From: Massilia sp. YIM B02763
Lineage (GTDB): Bacteria > Pseudomonadota > Gammaproteobacteria > Burkholderiales > Burkholderiaceae_D
Direction of reading: 5' to 3'
DNA: 64,000 nucleotides
NCBI RefSeq assembly: GCF_030412015.1
Contig: NZ_JASNRD010000006.1
Coordinates: forward strand, 83,235-147,234
This document shows, in pieces, positions 7,821 through 17,823 of the stretch (the stretch's first letter is position 1; each line of letters begins with the position of its first letter). The notes below the pieces were generated by a model, which was given only the letters and a program-made list of their open reading frames with translations, ran no database searches and was not told where the DNA came from. A program made the translations under genes and the position numbers.

Positions 7821-8608
7821 GCGCTCGCCTTTCTGAAACGATGGGTGAATGTGGGGTCGTAGAGCTTGGAGCGCACCAGGGTTTCCCAGTGCAGGGCGCC
7901 CAGCGTGGGGCTGGCGACGATCATCGCCTGGCTGGCGACGCCGGCGTCGCGGCAGCGCCCCTTGATGTCGGCCAGCGTGCCGCGGATGATTTTTTCCTCG
8001 CCCGGCCAGCTGGCCTTGTGCACGACCAGCATCGGCGCATCGTCCGGCCAGCCGGCCGCGCGCAGCGCCGCCTCGACCTTGTACATGAGCGTGATCGACA
8101 AGAAGATGCACAGCGTGGTGCGGTGGGCGGCCAGGCTGGCCAGGTCCTCGCCTTCCGGCATCGGCGTGCGCCCTTCGACGCGCGTGAGGATCACGGTCTG
8201 CGTCACTTCCGGGAGCGTCATCGATTCGCCGGCGGCGGCCATCGAGGCCATGGCCGACGACACACCCGGCACCACGGCCCAGTCGATGCCGGCTTCCGCG
8301 AGCGGGCGCGCCATCTCGATCAGCGCGCCGTACAAGGCCGGGTCGCCCGTCTGCAGGCGCACGACGGTCTCGTGGCGGCCGGCCTGGTCGATCAGCCACG
8401 CGGTCATCTCTTCCAGCGTCATGTCCTTGGAATCGCGGATGGCGGCGCCGGGCGGCGCGTACAGCGTGGCCGCGCGGTCGACCAGCGAGCCGGCAAACAG
8501 CACGGCGCCGGCGCGGGACAGCAGCTTCTGGCCCTTGACGGTGATGAGTTCCGGGTCGCCGGGACCGGCGCCCACGAACCAGATCTTGCCGAACGATGCT
8601 TGTGTCAT
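7817..8608 (-). CDS. cobM: Precorrin-4 / cobalt-precorrin-4 C11-methyltransferase
   Basis: A 263-residue tetrapyrrole methylase with the CobM/CbiF signature. IWFVGAGPGDPELITVKG opens the protein, followed by VLFAGSLVD, VRLQTGDPALYGALIEM, VPGVSSAMASMAAAG, and LTRVEGRTPMPEGE near residue 145. It methylates C11. The start overlaps the cbiO stop by 4 bases. Length is normal. Confidence 0.94.
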   Translation of the reverse strand: MTQASFGKIWFVGAGPGDPELITVKGQKLLSRAGAVLFAGSLVDRAATLYAPPGAAIRDSKDMTLEEMTAWLIDQAGRHETVVRLQTGDPALYGALIEMARPLAEAGIDWAVVPGVSSAMASMAAAGESMTLPEVTQTVILTRVEGRTPMPEGEDLASLAAHRTTLCIFLSITLMYKVEAALRAAGWPDDAPMLVVHKASWPGEEKIIRGTLADIKGRCRDAGVASQAMIVASPTLGALHWETLVRSKLYDPTFTHRFRKASA

Positions 8609-9444
8609 GCGGGGAGTTCTCCTGATAGGTGGTCGAGCAGCGCGTCGACGCTGCGCGGCGCGGGCCCGGCCGGCAGCACGCCGCGCGCCACCAGCGCCGC
8701 ATGCAGCGCCAGCGCCTGCGGCATGCGCTGCCCGGCCGCGGCCAGCACGTCGGCGCGCGCCGCCATGGCCTGCGCCGGACCGGAAGCGATGCAGCGGCCT
8801 TCGGCCATCACGTGGATGTCGTCGGCCCAGCGGTAGGCGAAATCGACGTCGTGGGTGGACAGCAGCACGGTGACGCCCTGCGCCGCCAGGCGGTCCAGCA
8901 AGGCGGCCAGTTCCAGCTGCATGGGAGCGTCCAGGCCGGCCATCGGTTCGTCCAGCAGCAGCACTTCAGGTTCCATCGCCAGCACGCCGGCGATGCAGAC
9001 GCGCTTCTTCTGGCCGAAACTCAAGTGGTGCACGGCCCGCTGCGCATGGTCGCGCAGGCCGACGGCGTCGAGGGCCGCGGCCACGCGCGCGCGCACGGTA
9101 CCGGCATCCAGGCCCAGGTTCAGCGGGCCGAACGAGACGTCCTCGTCGACCCGGGCCGAGAACAGCTGGCGGTCCGGATTCTGGAATACGAGGCCCACGC
9201 GGCGGCGCAGCTCGGCCAGGCCCGCGCGGCCGTAGTCGAACGGCACGCCGTCCCAGCGCAGCAGGCCGGCGCTCGGGCGCAGCAAGCCGTTCAGGTGCTG
9301 CAGCACGGTGGTCTTGCCGGCGCCGTTCGCACCCAGCAGCGCATGACGGCGGCCGCGGCCCAGCGCCAGGCTGCAGCCGCGCAGGCCGGCGCTGCCGTCC
9401 GGGTAGACGTGGTCGACGGACTCCAATGCCAGGAGCGGGGTCAC
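8605..9444 (-). CDS. cbiO: Cobalt ECF transporter, ATP-binding subunit
   Basis: A 279-residue ABC ATPase of the energy-coupling-factor type. Walker A is GANGAGKTT near residue 40, the Q-loop segment is LVFQNPDRQLFS, the signature is LSFGQKKRV, and Walker B is VLLLDEPMAGLD, followed by the switch histidine in STHDVDF. It powers cobalt uptake with CbiM, CbiN and CbiQ. The start is taken as the GTG at 9444, which overlaps the cbiQ TGA (9441-9443). A longer open frame continues upstream but is antisense-like over cbiQ, and the family N-terminus fits the GTG. Confidence 0.92.
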   Translation of the reverse strand: MTPLLALESVDHVYPDGSAGLRGCSLALGRGRRHALLGANGAGKTTVLQHLNGLLRPSAGLLRWDGVPFDYGRAGLAELRRRVGLVFQNPDRQLFSARVDEDVSFGPLNLGLDAGTVRARVAAALDAVGLRDHAQRAVHHLSFGQKKRVCIAGVLAMEPEVLLLDEPMAGLDAPMQLELAALLDRLAAQGVTVLLSTHDVDFAYRWADDIHVMAEGRCIASGPAQAMAARADVLAAAGQRMPQALALHAALVARGVLPAGPAPRSVDALLDHLSGELPA

Positions 9445-10175
9445 AGACGATCCCCCAATGCCAACGCGATCAGCGAGGCGCCCGCCAGCGCCGCGACAAC
9501 CGTGTGGCGGCGCGCGTCCGGATACACGGCCGGCAGGAAGCGCAGGGTGCCTTGATAGCCGCGCGCTTCCGCCGCCATCTGCAAGGCGGCGGCACGCTGC
9601 CAGACCTGCACGGCCATCTGGCCGGCCAGCAGCCCGGTCGAGCGCCAGGCGTGGCGCCAGCCGCGGTAGCCCAGGCGCGCGCCCTGCGCGGTCACGCCCT
9701 CGTCCCAGGCCTGGCGCAGCACGAACAGCATGCGGTAGCACAGCGCCATCAGGTCGAGCAGCAGCTCGGGCGTGCGCAGGCGGCGCAGCAGCGCCAGCAG
9801 GTCCGGCAGCGGCGTGGTGAGGACGAGGCCCAGCAGCGCCGCCAGCAAGGCCAGCGACCGCAGCGCCGTGTGCGCGACGGCCGGCAGCATGGCGCCGTTC
9901 CAGCCCCAATGGCCTTGCGCATCGGGCCCCACCAGCATCGTCAGGCAGGACAGCAGCAGGAAGCCGAGCGGCGGCATGGCCACCGCGAGATAGGTGCGCG
10001 GCAGCACGCGCGCGCCGAGCAGCGCCGCCAGCACCAGCACGGCGGCGAGCAGCGCGAGCATGGCGGGGCCGCGCGCGATCCAGGCGGCCATCATGCCGGC
10101 CAGCGCGAACAGCGCCTTGGCCGCCGGCGCAACGGTGCGCCAGCGGCTGGCATAGGCGGCCGTCTCAATCAGCAC
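9441..10175 (-). CDS. cbiQ: Cobalt ECF transporter, transmembrane subunit
   Basis: A hydrophobic protein of 244 residues if started at the GTG at 10175. It contains several membrane segments and the coupling-helix region ending in AAEARGY, as in CbiQ/EcfT subunits (the Ala-Arg-Gly motif contacts the ATPase). The GTG start gives [12 protein letters not shown], which resembles the usual CbiQ N-terminus and overlaps cbiN by 11 bases. An ATG at 10223 would overlap cbiN by 59 bases and is less likely. The protein sits between cbiN and cbiO in the expected M-N-Q-O order. Confidence 0.88.
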   Translation of the reverse strand: MLIETAAYASRWRTVAPAAKALFALAGMMAAWIARGPAMLALLAAVLVLAALLGARVLPRTYLAVAMPPLGFLLLSCLTMLVGPDAQGHWGWNGAMLPAVAHTALRSLALLAALLGLVLTTPLPDLLALLRRLRTPELLLDLMALCYRMLFVLRQAWDEGVTAQGARLGYRGWRHAWRSTGLLAGQMAVQVWQRAAALQMAAEARGYQGTLRFLPAVYPDARRHTVVAALAGASLIALALGDRL

Positions 10176-10518
10176 GTGGTTCCTGTACTGGTTCTTGCTG
10201 AGGCGCCCCGGCACGGCGCGCACGTTCGCGCGCCACCGACATGCCGAGCCAGAAGCCGATCACGCCGGCGCCCACGGCCGCCTGCAGCGCGAACAGCAGC
10301 GAGGCGATCTCGCCGCTGGCCGGCTCGAACACGGGAGAAAACCAGGGCTTGTAGTGCGGCGCGATGGTACCGATGGCTTGCTGGGCGCGCTCGTCGGCGC
10401 CGCCGAAGACGGACGGCGCCTCCGCCCCCGGTTCGGCCGGCGGCGCGGCGGCGAACCACAGCGGCAGCACCGTCAGCAGCACGATGGCCAGCCAGGTCAA
10501 TCCGGTGCGCGCCTTCAT
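10165..10518 (-). CDS. cbiN: Cobalt ECF transporter, small subunit CbiN
   Basis: A 117-residue protein with one membrane segment near the N-terminus (residues about 8-24) and a second near residues 77-95. Between them is a periplasmic loop containing [12 protein letters not shown] and [24 protein letters not shown], the CbiN pattern. CbiN joins CbiM to promote cobalt loading. The C-terminus is charged and slightly longer than usual. The start overlaps the cbiM stop by 4 bases. Confidence 0.9.
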   Translation of the reverse strand: MKARTGLTWLAIVLLTVLPLWFAAAPPAEPGAEAPSVFGGADERAQQAIGTIAPHYKPWFSPVFEPASGEIASLLFALQAAVGAGVIGFWLGMSVARERARRAGAPQQEPVQEPRAD

Positions 10519-11195
10519 GCTTCCTTCCTCCCGCGCAGCGCCATCACGGGCAGCGCGCGCAGCTCATGGGCGTTGAAGCGCGCCATCGCGTTCACCACCA
10601 GCACCGTCAGCAAGCCTTCGCTGATGGCGATCGGCACCTGGGTCAGCGCGAAGATGCCGGCGAACTTGAGGAAGGACGCGTGGATGCCGCCGACCGGGTC
10701 AGGGAAGGCCCAGGCCAGCTGCACCGAGGTCGTCACATAGGTCGCCAGGTCGCCCAGGCAGGCGGCGAGGAACACGGCGACGCTGCGCGACAGGCCCAGG
10801 GTAGCCGCCGCGCGGAATACGCCGTAGGACACGAAGGGGCCGACGATGGCCATCGAGAACACGTTGGCGCCGAGCGTGGTCAGGCCGCCGTGGGCCAGCA
10901 GCAGCGCCTGGAACAGCAGCACGACGAAGCCCACCGGCACCATCGCGGCGGGACCGAACAGCAATGCGCCGAGTCCGACGCCGGTGGGATGCGAGCAGCT
11001 GCCCGTCACCGACGGCAGCTTCAAGGCGGACAGCAGGAAGGCGAATGCGGCGGCCACGCCCAGCAGCATGCGCCGCTCGGGATGCGCCTGCAGGTCGCGC
11101 CCCATGCTGCGCAGGCCGACGGCCAGAAAGGGGACGGAAACGGCTGCCCAGCCGAGCGCGTGCGCCGGCGGCAGGAAACCTTCCATGATATGCAT
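10515..11195 (-). CDS. cbiM: Cobalt ECF transporter, substrate-binding membrane subunit
   Basis: A 226-residue protein starting [16 protein letters not shown]. In this family the N-terminal methionine-histidine and the later histidine in GSCSHPTG bind the metal. Further family motifs are [14 protein letters not shown] and [16 protein letters not shown]. CbiM is the specificity component for cobalt. The ATG at 11195 is preceded by a gene-free stretch of over 500 bases containing the cobalamin riboswitch, so cbiM is the first gene of the operon. Confidence 0.94.
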   Translation of the reverse strand: MHIMEGFLPPAHALGWAAVSVPFLAVGLRSMGRDLQAHPERRMLLGVAAAFAFLLSALKLPSVTGSCSHPTGVGLGALLFGPAAMVPVGFVVLLFQALLLAHGGLTTLGANVFSMAIVGPFVSYGVFRAAATLGLSRSVAVFLAACLGDLATYVTTSVQLAWAFPDPVGGIHASFLKFAGIFALTQVPIAISEGLLTVLVVNAMARFNAHELRALPVMALRGRKEA

Positions 11196-11334
11196 TCGAA
11201 ACCTCCCGTCGAATGGTCGATGTGGACACCATGACGGGGGAAAAGGACGGCCGACGGGGCTGGATGCACGGAGGCAGCAGCAGGTCGACAGCGGCTTCCC
11301 GACACCCCGGGGAATGGTGCTTAACGATTCTTTG

Positions 11335-11515
11335 GGCCGGTATTCTGGCTCGCCTTCATCCTTCCCCATCCCTTCCCGCGATGGCAATCGCAGTGGCATA
11401 TCGACGGAGTCGTCAGGCTTACAGCAGCGGGGGCTGCACCGGAATGGCCGCGCGAGGCGGTGTCACCGGTTTCCCGTTTAACGCCATCCCCAAGCGGACA
11501 TGGCGCACCCAAACG
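11335..11515 (-). promoter_or_regulatory. Cobalamin riboswitch (AdoCbl class) in the leader of the cob operon
   Basis: Read on the minus strand, this leader shows the conserved blocks of a cobalamin riboswitch in order. These are a GGGTGCGCC-type P2/P3 start; GGGAAACCGGTG; GGTGCAGCCCCCGCTGCTGTAA; the B12-box element TGCCACTGCGATTGC with GGGAAGG after it; and a closing GCCAGAATACCGGCC. It ends about 140 bases upstream of the cbiM start, which leaves room for an expression platform. The rest of the 11196-11755 gap holds the dps promoter region and no gene. High cobalamin should switch the whole 14-gene unit off. Confidence 0.93.
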
Positions 11516-11755
11516 GTGATATTACACTGAGCAGGAAGGGCATGCCAGTATTGCTGTGACCGCTTGTGGCCGGCCGGCATCGATCTGGAACACGTCCGAA
11601 ACCCGTTTTTCCCTCGCTGCCGGCCACCGATGTCGAGGCGGCGCCGCTGATCTTTGGATCAGTGTAAATTCGTAAGCTTCCTGGCAAGCTGGTGGCCCGG
11701 AATGTATCCATGCATTGCATGTGGCGATATTCACCCATCCTGAAGCGAGACCGAC

Positions 11756-12331
11756 ATGACTGACAAATCCTCCGACGATAACGTCGTGCAAGAATTCGGC
11801 GCACTGGCCCCGGTGCGCATCGGCCTGGACGCCCAGACCCGCTCGCAGAGCGTGCGCGCCCTGAACCGCCTGCTGGCCCACACCATGGCCCTGCGCGACG
11901 CCTACAAGAAGGCGCACTGGCAGACCTCCGGCGCCACCTTCTACGAACTGCACCTGCTCTTCGACAAGCACTACGAAGAGCAAGTCACCGTGATGGATTC
12001 GATCGCCGAGCGCATCCAGACCCTGGGCGGCGTCACCTTCGCCCTGCCCGGCGACATCGCCAGCGAATCGTCGATCGCCCGCGCCCCGCGCGGCCGCGAA
12101 ACGGCACGTGCCCAGCTGGACCGCCTGGCCGATGCCCATGAAACCATCCTGCTCGACGCCCGCCCGCTGGCCCGCGCCGCCGACGAAGCCGGCGACGACG
12201 GCACCAACGACCTGATCGTCAGCGAGATCGTGCGCACCAACGAGCTGCAGAGCTGGTTCATCATCCAGCACCTGACCCGCTTCTCGGACCTGGGCGGCGA
12301 TGCAGGCGCGGCGAGCGCGTCCGACGCGTAA
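11756..12331 (+). CDS. dps: Dps-family DNA-binding ferritin-like protein
   Basis: A 191-residue Dps/ferritin-like protein. The ferroxidase region is visible as KAHWQTSGATFYELHLLFDKHYEEQ around residue 52, with the conserved His and the Asp/Glu pair, then ERIQTLGG. The N-terminal tail is acidic, and a C-terminal tail rich in Ala, Ser and Asp follows residue 178. Dps proteins mineralise iron with peroxide and coat DNA in stress. The ATG at 11756 follows GAAGCGAGACCGAC, a weak ribosome site. A strong terminator lies 20 bases after the stop, so it is a single-gene unit. Confidence 0.93.
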   Translation: MTDKSSDDNVVQEFGALAPVRIGLDAQTRSQSVRALNRLLAHTMALRDAYKKAHWQTSGATFYELHLLFDKHYEEQVTVMDSIAERIQTLGGVTFALPGDIASESSIARAPRGRETARAQLDRLADAHETILLDARPLARAADEAGDDGTNDLIVSEIVRTNELQSWFIIQHLTRFSDLGGDAGAASASDA

Positions 12332-12350
12332 GCCGACCAACGGATAAAAA

Positions 12351-12383
12351 AAGCCCCGCGATCGCAAGACGCGGGGCTTTTTG
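12351..12383 (+). terminator. Rho-independent terminator after dps
   Basis: A 9-base-pair stem AGCCCCGCG / CGCGGGGCT with a 9-base loop, followed by a run of T. It sits 20 bases downstream of the dps stop codon and is preceded by an A tract, so it could also act from the other strand. Confidence 0.88.
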
Positions 12384-12451
12384 CTGTTGGACGGCAGCGA
12401 GTTACACTATAGTGGCATTGCCAAAACGGCATGCCATCGGAAACCCATCTC

Positions 12452-12982
12452 ATGATCGCGCCCACCCGGCTTTTTCTTCATTACCTCGACAGATTGCACG
12501 AACTCCTGCAGCGCGTTGCGGCCTTCGACGCCGATGTCGCCGGCAGGCGCCTGCATCCGGACATGGCGCCCTTGCTGCAGCAGGCCAGGACCGCGATCGG
12601 TTTTACCTTGCGCGCCAGTTGTCCGCTGGCCGGACGCGAGATCGTTTCCTTTGCCGAAGGCGAACTGACGCTGCCGGCCGTGCTGTCCGAGCTGGCTGCG
12701 ACGGTGCGCTATCTGGCGGAGATTCCGGATGCCGACTTCGACCGGATCGATGCGCTGAACGTGCACACGACGGCGGGCTTCGCCGAGCTGGACTTGTCCG
12801 GCTGGGACTATTACCTGATGTATGCGGTACCGAACTTCTTTTTCCATTATTCGATGGTGTATGCGATCGCGCGCCAGGCGGGCGTGCCCGTCGGGAAGGC
12901 GGATTTCGATGGCTATCATCGGTATCCGCCGGGGTTTTCGTTTGCCCGGCAGGCCGGCGAAGCAGGTAAGGACGGATCATAG
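12452..12982 (+). CDS. DUF1993 family protein
   Basis: A protein of 176 residues (183 if the ATG at 12431 is used) matching the DUF1993 family, which has a DinB-like four-helix fold and unknown activity. Typical features are the N-terminal helix FLHYLDRLHELL, the AEGELTLPAVLSELAATVRYL region, and the late block NFFFHYSMVYAIARQAGVPVGKADFDG. A TATAGT element at 12408-12413 would place the transcript start near 12420. The ATG at 12431 would then have almost no leader, so the ATG at 12452 is preferred. The gene converges on ssb, sharing the hairpin at 12994-13020. Confidence 0.8.
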   Translation: MIAPTRLFLHYLDRLHELLQRVAAFDADVAGRRLHPDMAPLLQQARTAIGFTLRASCPLAGREIVSFAEGELTLPAVLSELAATVRYLAEIPDADFDRIDALNVHTTAGFAELDLSGWDYYLMYAVPNFFFHYSMVYAIARQAGVPVGKADFDGYHRYPPGFSFARQAGEAGKDGS

Positions 12983-12985
12983 GCA

Positions 12986-13020
12986 AGAAAAAAGCCCAGT
13001 GCATCGATGATGCACTGGGC
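12986..13020 (-). terminator. Terminator between DUF1993 gene and ssb
   Basis: A perfect 12-base-pair stem GCCCAGTGCATC / GATGCACTGGGC with a 3-base loop. On the minus strand it is followed by a run of six T, so it ends ssb transcription, 27 bases after the ssb stop. It may also stop the convergent DUF1993 transcript. Confidence 0.88.
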
Positions 13021-13046
13021 CTTGCCGAAACCTTCTCTCGGTGCGT

Positions 13047-13544
13047 TTAGAACGGAATATCGTCGTCCATGTCCGAGAAGTTCGGTGCCGGTTTCGGCTG
13101 CGGGCGGGCTGCCGGAGGCGGCGGGGCCTGGCGCTGCGGTGCCTGGCGCGGGGCTTCGTAGCCACCGTCCATGCCGCCGCCCATGTCCATGTCGCCGCCA
13201 CCCATGCCCTGGCGGCCGCCCAGCATCTGCATGTTCTCGGCGATGATGTCCGTCGCGTAACGCTCGATGCCGTCCTTGTCCGTGTACTTGCGGGTCTGCA
13301 GGCGGCCTTCCACGTAGACCGAGGAACCCTTCTTGAGGTACTGGCCGACGATCTCGGCCAGGCGGCCGAAGAAGGAAATACGGTGCCACTCGGTCAGCTC
13401 TTTCTGTTCGCCGGTGTTGCGGTCCTTCGAGCGGTAGGACGTGGCCACGGCGATGTTGGCGATGGCGTCGCCGCTCGGCATGTAGCGGATTTCCGGATCG
13501 CGGCCGAGGTTGCCGACGATGATGACCTTGTTGACTGATGCCAT
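13047..13544 (-). CDS. ssb: Single-stranded DNA-binding protein
   Basis: A 165-residue SSB. The OB fold (residues 1-110) starts [20 protein letters not shown] and includes [22 protein letters not shown] and [18 protein letters not shown] glycine-, proline- and glutamine-rich linker follows, ending in the acidic tip DMDDDIPF that binds repair and replication partners such as PriA. The ATG at 13544 has a GGAG ribosome site seven bases upstream; the longer frame start at 13580 lacks one. A promoter-like pair is visible 75-105 bases upstream. Confidence 0.96.
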   Translation of the reverse strand: MASVNKVIIVGNLGRDPEIRYMPSGDAIANIAVATSYRSKDRNTGEQKELTEWHRISFFGRLAEIVGQYLKKGSSVYVEGRLQTRKYTDKDGIERYATDIIAENMQMLGGRQGMGGGDMDMGGGMDGGYEAPRQAPQRQAPPPPAARPQPKPAPNFSDMDDDIPF

Positions 13545-13618
13545 GGTGAAACTCCTATGTAGATCCCTGGCTCTGCACACTGACTAAGCGCCAGGGAAAC
13601 TGTTGATGTGCGTCCGCT

Positions 13619-13648
13619 ATTATGCCTGCTCGTTCGTGCCACAGGCAA
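13619..13648 (-). promoter_or_regulatory. Probable sigma-70 promoter of ssb
   Basis: On the minus strand TTGCCT (13643-13648) and CATAAT (13619-13624) are separated by 18 bases, about 75 bases upstream of the ssb start. Both hexamers are close to consensus in a region that otherwise has no gene. No LexA box was found here. Confidence 0.45.
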
Positions 13649-13747
13649 AATTTTGGTGTTGCAAAAATCTGGCGGACATCCGGGATATCGACATCCGTTC
13701 AGACTACGAAAATGGGGTCGAAGTGCCTGGATTGGAAGAGATCCATA

Positions 13748-14491
13748 TCAAGTTTTCGGGGCCGTACCGCTTGTAGCGAGCGGCAAGGCCTCGTAGGCTT
13801 TGCGGCTGGCCGCCAGGCCTGCGATGATGTCCAGCGCCTGCGCCTCGTCGGTCGTCATGTCTTGCAGGAAGGCCACGTTGTTGGCCTGGATCCAGTCCAG
13901 CGGCATTTCCCACCACGCCAGGTCGAGCAACGCGGCACGCACCTTCTCGCTGAAGCGGAAGCGCACCAGGCGTGCGGGGGAACCGACGTAGATGCCATAG
14001 GCTTCGGTGCGGAAGTTCGGCGGCACGACGGTGCGCGCGCCGATCACGCAACCGTTCTCGACGACGCTGCCGCCCAGCATCATCGCCTCGTCACCGATCC
14101 ATACGTCGTTCTTCACTACCGTGTCCCCATACTGCGGCGGCGGTGGATTGTGCAAGCCCATGCCCGCTACCGAGAACATATAGGTCGAGATCGTCCTGGT
14201 CTCGTGCTGGCCGTTGAGCACGAAACGCAGGCGCGAACCGCCGGCGACGAAGCGGCCGATACTCAGGCCCTGCTGATTGGAATCGTATTTGACCTGGGAG
14301 CCCACGCCGAATCCCGAGCAGCGTCCCATGTAGAAGTGGCCGAATTCCGGCTCCCGGTCGAGCCAGTCGCGAAACAGTCCGTGCGGAATGCAGCTGATGC
14401 CGCCTTCGCGATAGCCCAGCACGGTGAATTGTTCGGCCCAGGGGTGATCGGGGACGACGCCCGAGAAATCGTCTTCGGTATGGATCTGCAT
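13748..14491 (-). CDS. CatB/Vat-type hexapeptide-repeat acyltransferase
   Basis: A 247-residue left-handed beta-helix acyltransferase of the xenobiotic acetyltransferase group. Hexapeptide-type steps are visible around SIGRFVAGG, VKNDVWIGDEAMMLGGSVVENGCVIGARTVVPP and YGIYVGSPARLVRFRFSE. The family uses acyl-CoA and includes chloramphenicol and streptogramin acetyltransferases; the FHWAEQF-like N-terminus (DHPWAEQFTV) fits that group. The natural substrate cannot be told from sequence, and resistance should not be assumed. It lies between ssb and uvrA, transcribed divergently from uvrA. Confidence 0.82.
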   Translation of the reverse strand: MQIHTEDDFSGVVPDHPWAEQFTVLGYREGGISCIPHGLFRDWLDREPEFGHFYMGRCSGFGVGSQVKYDSNQQGLSIGRFVAGGSRLRFVLNGQHETRTISTYMFSVAGMGLHNPPPPQYGDTVVKNDVWIGDEAMMLGGSVVENGCVIGARTVVPPNFRTEAYGIYVGSPARLVRFRFSEKVRAALLDLAWWEMPLDWIQANNVAFLQDMTTDEAQALDIIAGLAASRKAYEALPLATSGTAPKT

Positions 14492-14697
14492 GATGGCGCC
14501 AGGAGTTTAGGAGTTTCTTTGTGGAATTATACGGTGGGGGACGAAATTTATTTCGTATTTCTGATGGGTTTGTCATTGAATTGGCGCCCGCCCGGCACAC
14601 ATACGGAACACGCGCGTGTTCCTGGCGCGACAGCCGTTTTCAAGTCGTCATTTCAAGGTATTAACGTCCGCATGCTTTCTTCGCCGGCGCCATACCA

Positions 14698-14713
14698 CTG
14701 TAAATAAAAACAG
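14698..14713 (+). promoter_or_regulatory. LexA (SOS) box upstream of uvrA
   Basis: A perfect CTGT-N8-ACAG match with an AT-only spacer (AAATAAAA), 92 bases before the uvrA start. A TACACT element starting two bases after the box may be the -10 hexamer, so LexA binding would block the promoter. The remaining part of the 313-base gap 14492-14804 contains the divergent promoter region of the acyltransferase and no gene. Confidence 0.85.
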
Positions 14714-14804
14714 GTACACTAGCGAGTTCCCCGTCCGGCCGCCCACCGTCGACATCGTGCGCCGGCCCGCAACCATTCGATTCGAAAGCCAGCAAAGAAA
14801 ACTA

Positions 14805-17654
<2,850 letters not shown>

Positions 17655-17665
17655 GGTAGCAAGGC

Positions 17666-17696
17666 AAAGGGCCGCTGAATCAGCGGCCCTTTTTTA
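17666..17696 (+). terminator. Rho-independent terminator after uvrA
   Basis: A stem AGGGCCGCTG / CAGCGGCCCT with a 3-base loop, followed by a run of T, 14 bases after the uvrA stop. Confidence 0.9.
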
Positions 17697-17713
17697 TGCG
17701 TCAACACACACCA

Positions 17714-17818
17714 CGTCGTCCCTGCGAAGGCAGGGACCCAAGCTGAACGTGCGCAGTGCAGATTCGGCGCCGCAGGCCTGCATACAGTGCTTGGGTCCCT
17801 GCCTTCGCAGGGACGACG
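17714..17818. repeat. Palindromic intergenic repeat, family B, with 29-base inverted ends
   Basis: A perfect inverted pair: CGTCGTCCCTGCGAAGGCAG at the left end (arm 17714-17742) and its complement at the right end (17790-17818). Each arm also holds a small hairpin CCCTGC-GAAG-GCAGGG. The element fills the space between uvrA and the convergent GH39 gene and ends 5 bases before the GH39 stop. Related copies lie at 42953-42979 and 45756-45873. Confidence 0.85.
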
Positions 17819-17823
17819 GTGAA

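Noticed and set aside
7820..8608. A second cobalamin riboswitch inside the cob operon
   Set aside because: The junctions in this stretch are 4-base overlaps; there is no room for a leader and no B12 box.
13748..14491. Antibiotic-resistance reading of the CatB/Vat-type acyltransferase
   Set aside because: The hexapeptide family covers many substrates, and no mobile context or active-site evidence points to drug acetylation.
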